Positions 11,501 to 22,592 of a stretch of 64,000 nucleotides of DNA are shown piece by piece. Within the stretch, counting starts at the first letter, position 1. Every line of letters begins with the position of its first letter. The stretch is from positions 124,001 to 188,000 of the forward strand of contig WFMF01000027.1 in assembly GCA_011033025.1 (NCBI GenBank). The letters are read 5' to 3'. The DNA is from Beroe forskalii. Taxonomy: Eukaryota; Ctenophora; Nuda; Beroida; Beroidae. Under the pieces are notes generated by a model, which did not search any database, was not told the DNA's origin, and was given only the letters and a program-made list of their open reading frames with translations. Both the position numbers and the translations under genes were made by a program.

Positions 11501-14500
11501 CACTAGCCTCAATAACCTCCAATCAGCCTCCACTGACCACTAGCCTCCACTCAGCCTCCATTAGGCTCCACACATCCACCATTAGGCTCCATATAGCCTC
11601 TTCTAGGCGACATCCAGCCTCTTCTAGGCTCCATTCAGCCTCCACCACTCTCCAAACAGCCTCCACTAGGCTCCATTCAGTCTCCAGTAGGCTCTAATCG
11701 GCCTTCTCTTGGCTCCACTCAGCGTTCTTTCAGCCTCCACTAGTCCCCGCTCAGCCTCCACTAGTCCCTACGGCCCGCTCAGCCTCCACTAGGCTCCACA
11801 CAGCCTCCACTTGGCTCCACACAGCCTCCACTAGGCTGCACACAGCCTCCACTAGGCTCCACACAGCCTGCACTAGGCGTAACATGGCCTCCACTAGGCA
11901 ACAATAGCCTCCACTAGGCTCCACACAGCCTCCACTAGGCGTCACATGGCCTCCACTAAGCAAATAACATCCTCAATAACGTTATGTCGGGTAATGTTGC
12001 AGGAATCCATGAAAACTGGTCAGTGGTCCTGGTGGGGCCTTACTATTTATTTTAGGCTGCTGGAACAGCGTGGATGCTTCGGTTTGAAAGGCTTCAACTG
12101 TTTGATCGGACTACTTAGTACTTAATAAATGCATAAGACTTAAAGTATGTGGTAATGAAATATCGTATTTGTCACTGTAGTCTCCTACTCTATTCAATGT
12201 GGATGTGATTTCTGCTACAGCTTCTGGATAACGTCAAAATGTAAAAACAGACCTTGGGAATCGATTCAGCATCCTTGAAAAGCATATTATGGGTGCCTAA
12301 AGTGTTGCCAAAGTCCTCAAAAATGTGTTTTATTTTTGGCAAACTTTGGCAAACTTTGGCAAATGCTTCCACTTTTTTCGGAGTTTGCCAAATAAAGTGT
12401 TTGCCAAAGTTTGCCAAAGTTTGCCTTACCCCCTCCCCTAGGTTAGAAACTTGAAAATTACTCTCAAATTAAGATAGGTTATACTTGGTATCAAATTCGT
12501 GTGTTTTGATTCTCATAAATTACATTAGTTGCTATAGAAACGCGCGCGTTTTCTCGCGCGCAACAAACGAAATGACAAAATTATTGGCTTTCCATAACGT
12601 AAAAGCATACAAAACTAGCAATAGAAAATACGTCATGAGTTTTAAGATGAACACGATACGCGTATGCTTCACAAATTGAGTCTCTAAATAGACTTCCAAT
12701 TCCATCATCTTGATTCAGATATTGAGCTGCACGAAAATCGCTCAATCTGAATGCTACTCACCAACGATTTTGAATTTCCTGGAGAAGACCTCAATGGTTG
12801 CCCCAATGGCAAAGTCTCCGGGAGTGTAGTATTCCGGATTATCAACTGACGTGCCGGGTTTCCTCACTTGGCTGTACTCGAGGAACTTGCCTTCTATGAT
12901 TCCTGCGTTCCTGTGAAATGAAGGATAGTAAATCAAAGAATGTGCACAAATTATCAAAGATAAAATCCAAGCAGAGGTACACAACGAACATTAACCACCA
13001 TTAGCCACCACGGGGGCTGAATGGTGTCTGGATAGTTGCTAAATTTTCCAGATTAGCCTCCATGGTGGCTAATGGGGGCTAGTCAGTTCACTGGTTGGGG
13101 CTAATTAGCCCCACGGCAGAAGCTAATCATGGTGCCTAATTAGCCCCCATTAGCTTCTATAAGCCCCCACTCAGCCACGACTCAGCAACCACCCAACCAC
13201 CGTGGGGGCTAAAATGGCGAATAAGCCTCCACTAGCCCCGACCAGTTTGATTATAATGCATTTTTGTGGAAGCTCTAGCCTACATCTGGGGGCTAAGTGG
13301 GGCTGACTGGAAGCTAATCACGATAGCCATCACGAAAATAAAAATATACATCAAACTGAAAAAATGATGCATTTTCGTGGAGGCTATTATAGCCCCCATG
13401 AGAGCATGTGGGGGCTACAGTGAGACAGTGGTGGCTATAGACACCCAGTGTGGGCTAATCACGCCAAAAATCAGATTTATGGCTAGCCCCCGCAACGATG
13501 GATAAAAGTCTATAACTGCGCAAAATCTGCGTAAAAAGCGGTAAAAATTATTCACATACAACCAGCGCTACTAACAACCATTAGCCCCCACGAACCAACA
13601 GCCACCATCAGCCAACAGCCACCACCATCAGCCAACAGCCACCTCCAGCAACCATCAGCCACCACCAGCAACCATCAGCCGCCACCAGCAACCATCAGCA
13701 ACCTCTAGCTGGTGGAGGCTAATAGCTTAATGGTGGCTGGTGGGTGGTAATGGTTGCTGGTGGGGGCTAATGGGCGATACCTTGTTTAAAAACACATTTT
13801 TAGGCAGTTTTTCAGTTTTTTGGTACTAAAGTATCATTGACTTAATTGACCTAATTCAACCATCCAGTCTTTCACTATTTTATATCGATAGCACTGGAGG
13901 AGTGTAGGATATGTCATATTAAAAGTCGATACAAGCATCTTAACTTCTCGTACTCGCAGCATGTGTTGTAAGCATCATCTCTCAACACGCACACATAATA
14001 CAGTAAAGCAGCAAGTCTTGCATGACAATTGCTCCAATTTCTTGCTTCATCTCGTGTGAATGCACACAACTACACAACATAATATATTGCTTTCAATTCG
14101 CTGCAATGGGCTCAAATAAGATATGCAACCTAAAATTGGAATATCGCATGGAAATTGGAAGCTCACAATATCTTCACTCTACCTTTGATGAGGCTCGTAA
14201 ATCTGCATCTCATCCTTAGCTAAGCTGTAGGAGATGATGAATCTCCTGTTTTTGTCTTCTGGGTGGGCTGATTCCTGGGAAATGGAACACAATTTAGGAA
14301 ACTATATTTTGCGTAATTTCAATTTTACCCCACTACCTGCAACACGACGGACTGACACCAGCTCATTGAAAATGATTGTAACTTTCATTTCTGCACTTGA
14401 AATAGGTCCTAAAAAGGACATATTTTTGTTTCTCACCATAACAGCAGCATAACGTAGAATCTTGAGGTCGTTCTCCAGCATCTTCATGACATCCTTCTTG

Positions 14501-17500
14501 GGCGGCTGAGCGATAAGCGAAAGGCAGTTCTGCTTGGAGTCCTGAGGGCTCCCGAAGCCGTTGTAGGGTGGGATCTCCCTCTTCACCTCCACTTTGCCTT
14601 CACCCAACTCCACTGGCACGGAGTTGAAGGTCACTCCGTAGCGCTGCTGGTAGTAGCCCCGGGTAGCGTCGTCACAGTCGTACAGGAAGAAGGGACGGTC
14701 CATGATCATGACGGTTTCTCCGACCTTGAGGTCCTTGTCCGAGAGCCACTCCGTGATCTCGTGTTCGGAGATCTCCATGACGGCAGAGGGGAAATTGCTT
14801 GTGGAGGGATGTGATGAGTGATAAGTTCATTCTAGGGATATATTTTAAACATGGATCATATCGTCTTCTCCTGACTGAGGAAGATTAGCACATGCTAATT
14901 GAAAGCAACTTGTCAACCAGCCTTGTGTCAACGATAGTCTTAACAACCCAACAAACAGTGGATGATATCATATCATCCAATAATATCATATTATATTATC
15001 CAATTTTGTTATGCGATGGGTCAATCAGTACTTCATAATAGTGTCAAATCAGTCAAAATTGTAAATTTAGATCATCCCATTCTTAAATTATATGCAAGTA
15101 CAAAATCTCTATTCTCAAATTATTCTGCTTTCATGTCCTAGCATCACCATAATAAGACTGAGTGGCGATGTCATGGCAACCACCAAAAATAAGTATATTT
15201 TAGCTACTATAATGTGGCATAGTATTACAGGAGGAGACGATGTAATAGGAATCTATGGGATCAAGTTACCACAATATTCAATGGTTATGCTACATGTTGG
15301 ATATGGTTCATGCAAAACAAACCATCCTATGCAGTGTGTAGGGTGCAACAATTACACTCAAGCAATTACATTCAGATTTAGTGTGTCATGAACGGGGTGG
15401 TTTACATCATCAAATCAACAATAATCAATGTCCATTGACAAAGAAATTAACCTTGAGTAAAAGGGAAGACTCATTGAGGAAATTGCTTGGAATGCTCTTC
15501 CTGCACTTAGGTATCTTCTTCCTGCCGATGAGGACAGGGAAAGGGTCATGTCCGTCGTTGGGTTGTCTCTGTTCCCGCACCTCGATAGTGTCATCGACTC
15601 TGTAGTAGTGCAGAGTGTAGGGCCTCATCACTCCAAACATGTTATGTCGGTCATCCCACACAGCGTAGAATCGCAATACCTGGACAGTGAATTAAAGCTG
15701 CAGTAATTCTTCTTTAATAAAGCAGGGAATTCTAATTCTAATTCTAATTCTAATTCTAATTCTAATTCTAATTCTAATTCTAATTCTAATTCTAATTCTA
15801 ATTCTAATTCTAATTCTAATTCTAATTCTAATTCTAATTCTAATTCTAATTCTCTAATTCTAATTCTAATTCTTATTCAGCATGCAGGAAATGATAATTT
15901 CACTTTTAGCATTCTCAATTTGGGTTATTATGAAATTCCCCTCCTACGAACCTGTCTGTCGAGGTCAATGAACTGTTTGAGTTTATCAAAGGTTGCTGGA
16001 GTGACGTAGGAATGCTGGGGCTCCTTCCTCGAGAGAGTGTAGGGGTCAGCTGGGCAGGCCTCCTCAGGGTTCAGGATGATTCCCTCACTCGCCATGAACT
16101 CCTTGGTGTAGTTGTTACACGCGTAGATGTGGAAGGTCTTGCCGTAGAACACCACATCGTTACCAATGTTCAGATCCTTCCACAGCCAGTGCTCGCCTGC
16201 AGGGCAAAAGAGTAATGGAGCTGGTGTAAAGTTTTCGGTAAATTGAGCGATCCGTCGAGGCCAGTATCACGCCAGTATCACGCCAGTATCAGGCCAGTAC
16301 CACGCCAGTATCGCGCCAGTATCGCGCCAGTATCAGGCCTACCTCACGCCGTTATCGCGCCAGTCACGCCAGTATCGCGCCAGTAGCGCCATAGCGCAGT
16401 TGCGCGCCAGTAGCACGCCAGTAGCACGCCAGTATGGCGCCAGTATCACGCCAGCGCGCCAGTAGCACGCCAGTATCGCCAGTATCGCGCCAGTCGAACC
16501 TAACTTTAAGCCAGGACGCCAGTAACACGCCAGTATATGATCTGATACTGGCGTGCTACTGGCGTCCTGGCTTAAAGTTAGTGTCGACTGGCGCGATACT
16601 GGCGTGATAGTGGCGCGCTACTGGCGTGATACTGGCGCGATACTGGCGCGCTACTGGCGTGCTACTGGCGTGCTACTGGCGCGCAACTGGCGTGCTACTG
16701 GCGTGATACTGGCGCGATACTGGCGTGATACTGGCGCGATAACGGCGTGATACTGGCGCGATACTGGCGCGCTACTGGCGTGCTACTGGCGTGCTACTGG
16801 CGCGCAACTGGCGTGCAACTGGCGCGCTACTGGCGTGATGCTGGCGCGATACTGGCGCGATACTGATGCGATAACGGCGTGAGGTCGGCCTGATACTGGC
16901 GCGAAACTGGCACGATACTGGCGTGATACTGGCGTGATACTGGCGCGATACTGGCGTGATACTGGCCTCGACGGATCGCTCAATTAACCAAGTTTTCAAG
17001 TACTTCTGTCTAAATAATTTTATTTCCCAATATTGTGTTTCTTACTGAATACAATGCGTATAAATTGTTGCGCACATCACCTACCCTGATCGTTCTTGGG
17101 GAGTCTCTGTCTCTTGAGGAGTTTGCCCTGAGGAATGCCGCTGTTCTCCACAATGGGCTCCACCACGCTGATAGAGTCGTCCTCCAGATAGTAGTAGATC
17201 TTCACGGGCCGCACTCTGAAGTACTCCTTCTCAGACTCGTTCAGGGTTTGCTTGAAGTACGCGTTGAACAGCAGTACCTGGTGAAGAGAACTTGGGTGAT
17301 CCATGATTCAAATACTTTCTACTATTTACGATTAAAATTAAAAATTTTAGTCCTCAAGATGATTCAGACAATTCAAACATGATTTGTTTCAGCAATTCGC
17401 CAATTCGCCAGACAAGCACTTACCTTTTTATCAAAAGCAACGTGTGCAGGAACGAAGTCTTGAGGCGGGTCAGCCTTAGATGTGCCGTAAGTTAGGGAAG

Positions 17501-17849
17501 GCTCCAGGTTAGCCAGTTCATCGATATCAGCCTGCGTTAGCCCTGCCACATCACAGCCTTTAGGAACGGCAAACCCGTTCTTATAGGTCATCGTCTGGGC
17601 CCTGGAGGAGTGATGTGTTAGATTTGTGTGACTTTTTGTCAGGAAATTCATAATTATTGTTTCTTGAGCACAGATAGATAAAACGCACACAAGAAGACAA
17701 CATAAAAACTACTTTGACCACCACTAAAAACCAAAGCACAACCTCACAACTCCCACAAAATCCATGAATCGTCACCTGTGGAACTGAACTTTGGTGGGGT
17801 CTGTGAAGCAGTAGCCGGGGAGGAACGGAAGGGCTGTAGAATCAGTCAT
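8593..17849 (-). CDS. EFHC1: EFHC1-like DM10-domain axonemal protein
   Basis: Ortholog of EFHC1 (myoclonin), an inner-junction and microtubule-lumen protein of motile cilia. Exons on the minus strand: 17849-17776 (starts [13 protein letters not shown]), 17601-17424, 17277-17085, 16196-15952, 15679 to about 15479, about 14800-14437, 14274-14183, 12910-12762, 8978 to about 8880, and a possible last exon 8677-8593. Splice phases agree for all but one junction (see findings). Three DM10 domains are readable: the first with [14 protein letters not shown] and GKLLKRQRL, the second with [10 protein letters not shown] and [14 protein letters not shown], the third with [19 protein letters not shown] and VDNPEYY. 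The total is about 555 residues against about 640 in vertebrates. The C-terminal EF-hand part was not found, so the 3' end is uncertain. EFHC2 is an alternative name; the N-terminal motif and exon 2 fit EFHC1 better. It sits head-to-tail behind CFAP45. Confidence 0.88.
9476..9796. repeat. TTAGCCTCCA / TGGAGGCTAA foldback block
   Basis: Within the 3.4-kb element, TTAGCCTCCAT and its complement ATGGAGGCTAA alternate many times over about 320 bp, so each strand can fold on itself repeatedly. The same block is found in the second copy at about 50487-50806 with a few percent divergence. Confidence 0.85.
9885..11960. repeat. Minisatellite, CAGCCTCCACTAGGCTCCACT-type units
   Basis: About 2.1 kb of degenerate tandem units of roughly 10 and 20 bp (CAGCCTCCACTAGGCTCCAC and variants) on the plus strand. 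Higher-order blocks recur, for example the stretches ending CACTGACCACTAGCCTCCACTC. It forms the core of the TIR element. Open frames through it on both strands are low-complexity artefacts. Confidence 0.93.
12989..13775. repeat. GGGGGCTAATGG / CCATTAGCCCCC foldback repeats
   Basis: In the EFHC1 intron between exons at 12910 and 14183. TTAGCCCCCA or TTAGCCACCA units and their complements (TGGGGGCTAA, TGGTGGCTAA) alternate, ending in a tandem run of CAGCCACCACCATCAGC-like units (13560-13710). It is built like the 9476-9796 block but from a different unit. No target-site duplication was recognised. Confidence 0.85.
15728..15872. repeat. (TAATTC)n hexamer microsatellite
   Basis: About 24 nearly perfect copies of TAATTC, with one or two interruptions near 15850-15870, inside an EFHC1 intron. 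Confidence 0.98.
16242..16984. mobile_element. Foldback element of GCCAGTATCAC units, TAA duplication
   Basis: Inside an EFHC1 intron. The left half is a tandem array of roughly 11-bp units GCCAGTATCAC/GCGCCAGTATC; the right half is the inverse array (GATACTGGCGTG). The two halves meet near 16540. The outer ends are inverted repeats: ATTGAGCGATCCGTCGAGG on the left and CCTCGACGGATCGCTCAAT on the right. TAA lies directly outside both ends (16239-16241 and 16985-16987), which fits a 3-bp TWA target-site duplication as made by PIF/Harbinger-type transposases. No coding capacity. The whole element can form a hairpin of several hundred base pairs. Confidence 0.85.
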
Positions 17850-18568
17850 GGTTTTAGACTACGAGGGAAGTGTTCGGTTAGTGTCGGGCTGATTTCAGAT
17901 GAATGCATGAAATGAATAAACAAAAGATAATCGGGTTATATTATGAAATTGTTATTCAATGCGGAAATGTCAATAATGAAAAAGGCAAAGTGTATAGCCA
18001 ATTTCTGTTGAAGACATATAATCTAAGAATGAAGAAGAGTACGCAAATGAGATACATTCTTAAAAACATAAAACCATGACAATTTATTTGTTAAATATCG
18101 CATTATTATTATTTTTGAAAATACCGCTGAAAGGTAACACATTTCAAATATATAAAGGAAAGATTTGTACACGATATTATATTGTATATTACACGACAAT
18201 ACTGCTTTATAGTAAAGTCCCTGGCCTGCCAAATTTCTTATCAATTCTATTTTCTTCATCGAATAGGATTTTCGGAGAAAATTCGCGAAATTTCGAGCTG
18301 AATATCACACATGGTTTCCGATAACTCGCAGTCACTTGAAATCATGTTATATAAATACACTTCATCTCTACAAATATATTATTATTAAAGCTACTGAACA
18401 ATAAACGTAAGTTATCCGCAACACATGAATTCAGAACGTGTCTCTAAGATTAGTCGCACAGCAGCAATAGGCAGTTCACAGTGACGTCATCTTCTTGATT
18501 TAGACTGGCGATTTGATGACGTATCAGCGCCTATATCTCGCGTGCAGCATGTAGGAGGACTGCTATAG
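17850..18568. other. Intergenic, CFAP45 3' side to EFHC1 5' side
   Basis: AT-rich 0.7-kb gap between the CFAP45 stop codon and the EFHC1 start codon on the same strand. It should contain the CFAP45 3' UTR and the EFHC1 promoter. A weak X-box-like sequence GTTATCCGCAAC lies at about 18411 but it deviates at two conserved positions. No other gene was seen. Confidence 0.5.
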
Positions 18569-20662
18569 CTAGTGGGTAATGAGGGATGTCTGGGGCTTCA
18601 TGGCTCGTCTGGCTACCTCGTTCACATACTTGTCTGGAACTCCAGCCCCCTGCAACTCAGCCAACTTCTTCTTCTTGATGTCGTCAAGTCGGCGCCTTCT
18701 CTCCTGGGCTTCCTGGTCCAGTTTGATGCCCTCCTCGAAGAAGGCCTGTCTCGCTCCGATCAGTTCAGCTTCCTTTTCTTTGATCTGAAGTCGGACTTCC
18801 TTGGCGTGGTCCAGTTTGCGGGCTCGGGCTGCCCGGTTCTTTTGGTCCTCCTGGATTTGTCCTTCCTGTTGGACGGCCAGGACTCGCTCGAACTCTTGTC
18901 TTTCTCGCTGGGCTTCAATGCCAAGGAAGTGCTCCTGCATTTTTACCTGGAAAGTGGAGGAAACGGTCAATTTTATACGGTTTAGCGAACGTTGAATATC
19001 CATAGAATTAGGAAAATAGAAGAAGGAAGATACATTGCAGCATGAAAATGACTATAGGGGTATTGTCATACATACGTGTAAAATGTACACTTCACACAAT
19101 GTATACCTGGTGCTCACGAGCTCTTCTGAGTTGGGCCTCTGTTTCAGCCTTCTTCACAGCAGCCTCCTTGTCTTTCTTCCTTTGATCCCTCTCAACCTGG
19201 ATAGAGTAAATTGTCATTGAAATTCTGAAATAAGTGAAAATGTAGATATCATGTGCATTCAATCTGATCGGACAAGAATTGCGCCTGCCGGCGCATCTCT
19301 TGTTGCCCATTGTTCCCGTTTGTAGGCGCTTAATTTCCTTCTGATTGATTGATTGATTGAAAACCCACGGTGGGGCACCCATAAGGGCTTTGAAATAAAA
19401 TATAATAAGTACAATAATAATCATACACCACATAGACATTTTTGAAATACAAAAAGTCGATTGGAGAGGGGAAATCTCAGAAATCATTCGGGTTCATTAA
19501 CTTTCGGCTAAAAACACAATAAGAGTACACCCACCTCTTCTTGGATACGTTTAGCCCTCAGAGCATCCTTCTCCGCCTGCTGATCCTTAGCTCTCTCCTG
19601 GAGTGCCCTCATCCTGGCTATCTCCTTCTCTTTCTCTATCTTCTGCTTCTCCAGCTCTGCCTGGTACGCGATCTCCCTGGCCTCCTTCTCCTTGAGGTAC
19701 TCCATCACCTTCATCTCTTGGAACTTCTCCTGCCTCAGCCTCTCCTCCTTCTGTCGCTGGATCTCCTCGTTTGCTTTAGCCACGTCTGCCATGATCTTAT
19801 GCTGGTTTTCCTTCTTCATTTCCAGCTGAGTGATGTCCTCCTTTTGGAGTTTCTCCAGGTATCGTAACATAGCCAACTTCTCCTGTTCCCTCTTCTCATC
19901 CTCTAGGATCCTCCTCTGTTCGTTGTCGTTGATCTGTTTCTTGATGATGTTGGCACCCTCGATCCTCTTGAATTGACGGTCTACCTCCCTGTCTTCATAT
20001 TGCTGGAGAGCTCTCAGCCTCTCAATCTCCATCATCTCATCAAGACGTTTGTTCTCCTCGGCCAACTCTCCTTTGATCTCCCCCTTCTCCTGCAACTGAG
20101 CATCCCTGATAGCGTGGCACTTAGCATTCAGGATGATTTCGTTGAGTTTCTTGATTTCATCTTCCTGCTCGTTGAGCTGCTCCTCAGCCTTAGCGAGCAA
20201 TACCTTGCTCTTATCCTTGCCTTCCTGCTCCAAATCCGATGGTTTCTCTCGCTTGATTCTCTGAGCCTCCATCTCGGCCATGTAATTCTTCCTGTCCTGG
20301 GATTCTTTCTGTGCTGCTTCTTTCTGGGCTTTGAGCGCCCTGGCTTTCTCAGCTCGCTCTGCAGGGCTCAGGACTTTGGAAGCAGCCTTGATCCTCGCAT
20401 ACTCGCCACTCTTCAGCACAATGCTCAGCTCTGAAGGGTCCTTGGCCGGGACTTTGATCTTCCTGATCAAATCCTTGGTGATGACGGACACCTCCTCTTT
20501 CTTACTAGTTTCCTCGGCAGCTGCCGGAGCACTCTTCACAGCACCCCGTTTGGGGGATCCGAACAATGTCTCATCGACACCGCTATACCGGCTTACTGTC
20601 CGATAACGGGAGGCTTTGACATTGTTACCTGACCTGACAGATTCTCTGGAAGCTAAAGACAT
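18569..20662 (-). CDS. CFAP45: Cilia and flagella associated protein 45
   Basis: Ortholog of CFAP45 (CCDC19), a microtubule inner protein that runs inside the A/B-tubule lumen of motile axonemal doublets. Three exons on the minus strand: 20662-19535, 19196-19107 and 18946-18569, with clean GT-AG sites (donors GTGGGT and GTATAC; acceptors after CTCTATCCAG and CTTTCCAG), all in phase 0. The product is about 531 residues, close to the vertebrate length. The hallmark ILNAKCHAIRDAQ segment, the KEKEIARMRALQERAKDQQAEKDALRAKR-type helix (19555-19650) and the C-terminal RRRLDDIKKKKLAELQ and VPDKYV segments are all present. The protein is almost entirely charged alpha-helix. The first ATG is preceded by stops and gives the family-typical N-terminus with RYRTVSRYSGVDETLFG. 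Confidence 0.96.
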
Positions 20663-20903
20663 ACTACTTCAACATGGACCTCAATTGGTTGGAACGGTTA
20701 GCATTCAGAATATATTTCAGAGTTTTGATAAGGAATAGAATAAATTCATGGTATGATAAGTCCAAGCTATAGTATTTGAAGGGCAATAGATCAATAAATA
20801 TGATACTAACAGAACTGTATACCATAGATCTCTATTGGTCTATTAGCAATATCTGATAGCTTGCATAGCAATATTCATTTAGTCATTTATCTCAAAGAGT
20901 ACA

Positions 20904-20917
20904 GCTGCTATGGCAAC
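20904..20917 (+). promoter_or_regulatory. Candidate RFX X-box upstream of CFAP45
   Basis: GCTGCTATGGCAAC carries a perfect right half (ATGGCAAC) of the RFX-factor X-box and a left half differing at two positions from GTNRCC. It lies about 240 bp upstream of the CFAP45 start codon. RFX factors drive ciliary genes across animals, so the position is suggestive, but a single imperfect 14-mer can occur by chance. Confidence 0.4.
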
Positions 20918-21538
20918 CTAAATTTAACTGGAATACATAATACAAAGCTAACATAGCTTCGCTGTCGTTCGATCTATTGGAATGTACAAGTAGTTGTACG
21001 GTATGAAATGGGTTCAAGTGACTGAAGATCAATAATACAACAGTTAAATGATAGCATAAACAAGAAGTCAATCCGTATTAAAATATTGTTTATATATAAT
21101 CACACGAAGTCCAGGTCAAAACAGTTATCAGAAAACTTGATCAAATCATGCTTTAAACGTATCTTGAAAATGAATAAATATTATAAAATACCATAAATGG
21201 TAATTATCTGTATTGTCAAGACCTCAGATGTTAACAAATCATTATTAATCAACGTCCATAGACTTAGCGGAATTTGATGCATTTTAATTTTCAGGGGGAT
21301 GCGTAAGTGGTATGCAAAAGAGATTAAGAAATTGAGCTTTTCAAAATTATTCAACTGTAAAACATCAGTCCACTATTATATAATTAATCTAATCAATATT
21401 ATTTCATGCACCGTGATGCATCGCCGTGCGATTAATTCCACAGTGGTTAATTCCACAGAGAATTACCAAATCCTCGCCATTCAATCATTTACCCCGCTTG
21501 ATCATCCAATATTAAGCGGTTACATGTCGAAGTGGTGG

Positions 21539-21634
21539 CCGTATACCGCAACTTACACGATCGAGGCGAAAGCCGAGACTGTGTAAATTGGATAAGGGAC
21601 GAGGCGTGCCGAGTTCATTATCGAAGGTATACGG
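21539..21634. repeat. Short foldback segment with CCGTATACC ends
   Basis: CCGTATACC at 21539-21547 is mirrored by GGTATACGG at 21626-21634, with an inner ACTTACAC / GTGTAAATT pair. The motif ACTTACACGRTCG recurs at about 21850. It looks like a small palindromic repeat of unknown family. Confidence 0.5.
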
Positions 21635-22592
21635 TCACAGCTGAGATCATGGAACCGGATTATACCCCGACCAGAAATAGCTGATACCGACTTTCATCCG
21701 ACCAAACAATAATATTTCTTCCCACTCGGGTCAGACAACCCTCGTCCGGATTCAACACTTAAATGTAGATTTTTGAGTGCTCCTTTATAAAATAAAATTT
21801 CATTTTAAGCTTTTTTTCATTGTTATTCAGTGGAGACCATATAACCGAACTTACACGGTCGCTAAAACAAGCTTGGGGGTATAATCAGCTATTCATGTCC
21901 ATGAGAGGCTATTACCAGTCCAGTGTAAGACTACCAGCATAGTGTAAAGTGAACACTCAAAGTATTAATACCATATACGGTAACACGGGTAACTGAAGCG
22001 TTTATACTGGATGTGCAATATTAAATGCCTTGAACCATGTTAGCATATTCCTTACCCTAGTCTCCCTATATAAAGAACATATAAAAGGATGTAGATAACC
22101 ATATTGCCTATAATGATTAAAATATTTAAAGGAGATTAGCAAGCTAAAATAATATTTATCATTGATTAACTTGCTTTCTGATAGTAATAAAGGGTTAAAT
22201 ACATAGCAAAATAATGTATAATTTGAGAAATATACGTACACAACTGAAAAAAACCTCAATATTCAATAAAGCACACACAAAGCAACATAGATAACACTTA
22301 CTTTGTTAAAATTCATAATATTGAAGCTCAGCTTTCATACCTATATCAAATATTTAATACACTAGTCTACAAAAGTCATAATTAGAAAACGAAATATCAT
22401 AAATCAACATATCTGTATCACGTGTATAACAGCATCGGAACAGAACGATCAAAAGTCAGTTCTTTTAAATCACTTAGCTCAAATACATTGTCATAAAGCA
22501 GAATATAGATCAGCCCTCCAAGATCAAACTATTCCACAAGACAAATCATCAAATCATCAGCCGAGTATGAAAACCCATGTTATACAGCCTCT

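Larger units (their letters stand above)
8999..12438. mobile_element. 3.4-kb TIR element with minisatellite core, copy 1
   Basis: Non-coding element inside an EFHC1 intron. Its ends are terminal inverted repeats: a G run, then TAAGGCAAACTTTGGC and further GGCAAACTTT units on the left (8999-9140), mirrored by GCCAAAGTTTGCCTTA and a C run on the right (12337-12438). The hexamer TAGGTT occurs directly outside both ends (8993-8998 and 12439-12444), a likely 6-bp target-site duplication. Between the TIRs are about 330 bp of unique sequence, a GAGGCTAA foldback block, a 2-kb minisatellite and about 370 bp of unique sequence. A second copy lies at about 49.1-53.95 kb. No transposase is visible, so it would be non-autonomous. 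The superfamily is undetermined. Confidence 0.8.
20663..22592. other. Intergenic, CC2D2A 3' side to CFAP45 promoter
   Basis: 1.9 kb of AT-rich sequence with no gene. It contains a candidate X-box at 20904-20917 and a foldback segment at 21539-21634, both listed separately. The part at 22000-22590 is very AT-rich, probably CC2D2A 3' UTR. Confidence 0.55.

Noticed and set aside
11205-11963. Open frames of 64-136 codons inside the minisatellite
   Set aside because: Low-complexity translations of the CCTCCACTAGG units, present on both strands and disrupted differently in the second element copy.
12190-12454. Open frames over the GGCAAACTTT TIR (also at 53737-53953 and 8992-9228)
   Set aside because: They translate inverted repeats of the TIR ([11 protein letters not shown]) and depend only on the repeat unit.
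16553-16999. Open frames with [15 protein letters not shown] or [13 protein letters not shown] repeats
   Set aside because: Translations of the GCCAGTATCAC foldback arms, on both strands.
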